A stretch of 16,326 nucleotides of DNA from CAYFJO01 sp964343305 (lineage in GTDB: Bacteria; Planctomycetota; Planctomycetia; Pirellulales; Pirellulaceae). The stretch spans positions 1 to 16,326 of the forward strand of contig CAYFJO010000232.1 of NCBI GenBank assembly GCA_964343305.1. Direction: 5' to 3'. The notes under the pieces were generated by a model. It was given only the letters and a program-made list of their open reading frames with translations, was not told the DNA's origin and searched no databases. Positions 14,590 through 16,326 of this stretch are shown here, piece by piece. A program made the position numbers and the translations under genes. Numbering within the stretch: position 1 is the stretch's first letter; every line of letters starts with the position of its first letter.

Positions 14590-14657
14590 GTTTAACGCCG
14601 AGCCGGCAGGCGATGGCTTCCTTGCGAGTACCGTCGCCTGCCGGCTCGGCGTTAAAC
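14590..14657. repeat. 27-bp near-perfect inverted repeat upstream of the EboB-like gene
   Basis: Arms 14590-14616 (GTTTAACGCCGAGCCGG onward) and 14631-14657 are reverse complements at 26 of 27 positions (the difference gives a T.G pair), with a 14-base loop. Each arm also contains the palindrome GCCGGC. It lies 13 bases after the stop of the 86-residue gene and could end that transcript. CCGGCTACGA just beyond it (14662-14671) also occurs, on the other strand, at the 2025-2074 doublet. Confidence 0.75.
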
Positions 14658-14670
14658 GAGGAATTGCCGG

Positions 14671-14931
14671 CTACGACTCAAACCCAAACGACTTTTGCCA
14701 GTCGTCTTCGTAGGGACGAGAGAAAATCAATTGGATCTGTTCCGCGCGATCGGAGTTGCCTTCCAGCAACACTTCGAGGCCTTCGCGGATGAGGCTCATG
14801 CGTCGATCATCCAGCACGTTGCCTTCCCCTCGGTCCAGCCGATCGAACGACGCGGCGAGTTGCAGAATCTTCGCACGCAATTCCAGGTATTCCCGATCCA
14901 GTACGGCGGGGGCAGACATGGGAGTCGCCAT
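14671..14931 (-). CDS. Small helical protein, 86 residues
   Basis: Function not recognised. From the ATG at 14931 (AGGA eight bases upstream) the protein begins MATPMSAPAVLDREYLELRA, is charged and predicted largely helical, and ends with Asp/Trp/Lys residues (YEDDWQKSFGFES). It has no membrane segment, signal peptide or cysteine. An upstream in-frame ATG at 15045 would add 38 residues of unlikely composition. It lies upstream of the EboB-like hydrolase on the same strand, separated by a 27-bp inverted repeat, so they may or may not share a transcript. Confidence 0.65.
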   Translation of the reverse strand: MATPMSAPAVLDREYLELRAKILQLAASFDRLDRGEGNVLDDRRMSLIREGLEVLLEGNSDRAEQIQLIFSRPYEDDWQKSFGFES

Positions 14932-15294
14932 CTTGAAATTCCTTCGGTTGAAATGTGGGGTAATGGTGGGGCCGACCGCTGGTATATGGATCGAGCGGTG
15001 GATTGTCTCCGCCAAAAGCAAGTGCTTTCCGAACCAGTAATTCACGGACCGGTGATTGGCCTGGTGCTAACTCTAGTGTCGCCGCAACGAGCCCGAAAAT
15101 CAAGTCGATTGGCAGCGCGGTTGTAGCAATTATTCGAACCAAACGGGTTGATTCTTCCCAATCTGCGAATGCTACCGTGGCGAAGTTTGTGTTCTCGGCA
15201 AACTTTATCGATCACGTTGAAGATTCTCCGCAACGGCAGTCGATGGCGATCATGGTGTTGTATCCCATGTCGCAAACAGGGAAAAGCAAATTCA
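14932..15294. other. Divergent spacer, no gene supported
   Basis: This 363-base stretch separates the 86-residue gene (minus) from the HEAT-repeat gene (plus). Frames on both strands are open in places, including a plus frame that continues from an ATG at 15169 into the HEAT gene. Its 42 extra residues are rich in Trp, Cys and Arg and look non-coding. No hairpin, tRNA or convincing promoter stands out; both divergent promoters should lie here. Confidence 0.5.
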
Positions 15295-16326
15295 GTGTCC
15301 AACGGACTAGAAATAACTCTGAAAGCCCTAGCGGAAACGGGCAACGATGCAGCAGTCGAGTTGCTGGTCGATGCATTGGATTCGTCGCAGTCCGACATTC
15401 AGCTCGGTGCCGTTCGTGCTTTGCTGCGTCGCAAAAACGCGGCGGGGCACATGCAGCTCTTGCAGCGCTGGCACAACATTGATGAGGTGTGGAAAGACAT
15501 CATTCGCGAGAATCCGGGACGCCTTTCAGGAGTGATTCGCGATGCGATTCTCGGCGTCGACCACGAAAAGAGTGTGCTTGGCTGTGACGCGATGATTGAT
15601 CTTGGCGAATACGACCTGATCCCAGTGCTGCTCACTGCAATCGAGGATCGCGGCAGTGCCAATTGCGACCTGGCCGCGATGACCTTACTCCGTCTGACCG
15701 AACGCCTATATGACGAGTTGGCTTCGATTCAAAAGACTCGGCGCGGACGCGACGCCCGGCTGATGCGACAACACGCACTGGCCAGCCTGGAAGAGTCGGT
15801 CGCCCGTTTCGTTAAACACCATCGCGGCGAAGTGCTGGAGGCGTTTCTGTTGCTGGCCGGGCGCGATAATCCCGCGCTGAGGCGCATCTTGAGAAATCCA
15901 CGCGACATCGCCTACTTGCCAATTGTCGAACGATTGTCGACCAGCGGTCGCGCGGGCATCTTGCGTTTGGTCCTCAGTTTCCTGGTCGATCCGCAAGCTC
16001 CGGCCGCCATGATCAACGTCATTTCGCACCGGGATGATCCGGAGTTTCTAACGCATCTGCTGGCCAAGATTGGATCCGAGCCATCCAAGCCGGCATGCAC
16101 CAATCTGAAGCGAATGAAGACGATCCAGTGGTTGCAAGAGGATCTTCAACGGCTCGACCAATTCAACGACCCACAACAACATGCCGTCGTCCAGATGGTC
16201 GTCCACTCGGGGATGAACCGGCTGGAGGCCTTCGAAATCATCCGACACATTCTGCGCTACGGAAACGTGGGTGGCCGTCGAGCCGCCTCCGAAGCACTGG
16301 TCGAATTTCACGGTGTGGACGCAAAC
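15295..16326 (+). CDS. HEAT-repeat protein, 3' end cut off by window edge
   Basis: The open frame runs to the window edge, 344 codons seen. The sequence is a series of amphipathic helix pairs typical of HEAT/ARM-type repeats: ALAETGNDAAVELLVDAL, SDIQLGAVRALLRRKNAA, YDLIPVLLTAIEDRG and RAGILRLVLSFLVDPQ, with further repeats to the end. Such proteins are scaffolds for protein contacts; no catalytic domain is visible in the part seen. GTG at 15295 is the chosen start, with AGGGA about 12 bases upstream; an ATG at 15169 is in frame but adds poor sequence. No signal peptide is visible with the GTG start, so it is probably cytoplasmic. The gene is missing its C-terminus. Confidence 0.75.
   Translation, partial: MSNGLEITLKALAETGNDAAVELLVDALDSSQSDIQLGAVRALLRRKNAAGHMQLLQRWHNIDEVWKDIIRENPGRLSGVIRDAILGVDHEKSVLGCDAMIDLGEYDLIPVLLTAIEDRGSANCDLAAMTLLRLTERLYDELASIQKTRRGRDARLMRQHALASLEESVARFVKHHRGEVLEAFLLLAGRDNPALRRILRNPRDIAYLPIVERLSTSGRAGILRLVLSFLVDPQAPAAMINVISHRDDPEFLTHLLAKIGSEPSKPACTNLKRMKTIQWLQEDLQRLDQFNDPQQHAVVQMVVHSGMNRLEAFEIIRHILRYGNVGGRRAASEALVEFHGVDAN

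Noticed and set aside
15042..15398. A 118-residue open frame on the minus strand opposite the HEAT gene start
   Set aside because: It is Ser/Arg/His-rich with no domain, overlaps the HEAT frame, and has no ribosome-binding site.

Overview
The window looks like a draft contig from a planctomycete, probably Pirellulaceae-like. This is inferred from gene content: a DUF1080 (3-keto-disaccharide hydrolase-type) protein with a signal peptide, a small membrane protein opening with an NPYASP motif, a large HEAT-repeat protein, an exported YHS-domain protein, weak Shine-Dalgarno use, and spacers full of short palindromes. I see no phage, integrase, transposase, CRISPR array, rRNA or tRNA gene.

Layout. 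(1) Positions 1-2553, minus strand: ispF, cysS and the start of an exported YHS-domain gene, apparently co-transcribed. (2) 2784-5694, plus strand: an ABC-2 type exporter made of one ATPase and two DUF990-type permeases. (3) 5787-10382, plus strand: a sugar-phosphate isomerase/epimerase, an exported M23 peptidase, a UbiA-like membrane protein, a ribbon-helix-helix-like/HNH nuclease pair that overlaps by 4 bases, and a second isomerase/epimerase paralogous to the first. (4) 10476-14931, minus strand: an 86-residue protein, a TatD-family hydrolase resembling EboB, a DUF1080 protein, a second M23 peptidase and two tandem, apparently related three-helix membrane proteins. (5) 15295 to the end, plus strand: a truncated HEAT-repeat protein.

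Genes together. cysS (translation) and ispF (MEP isoprenoid pathway) are housekeeping genes. The UbiA-like protein, TIM-barrel isomerases and EboB-like hydrolase recall three component types of the ebo metabolite-trafficking cluster of cyanobacteria and other bacteria, here scattered and without recognisable EboA, EboD or EboF. That link is an inference from remembered family signatures.

The most unusual structure lies between the genes. Most spacers of 60 bases or more carry a different palindromic or tandem-repeat element. Three of them (2025-2074, 6692-6745, 13459-13509) share one architecture: two hairpins in inverted orientation, each with GTAG at its 5' foot, with compensating base changes in the stems of two of them. 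This is the architecture of REP doublets (BIMEs) mobilised by RAYT transposases. One of them supplies the stop codon of ispF.

Two annotation traps. ispF has no ATG, GTG or TTG at its true N-terminus and appears to start at ACG, or the base is wrong. The 100-N gap at 14397-14496 is flanked by an exact 55-base duplication and is almost certainly not a real gap.
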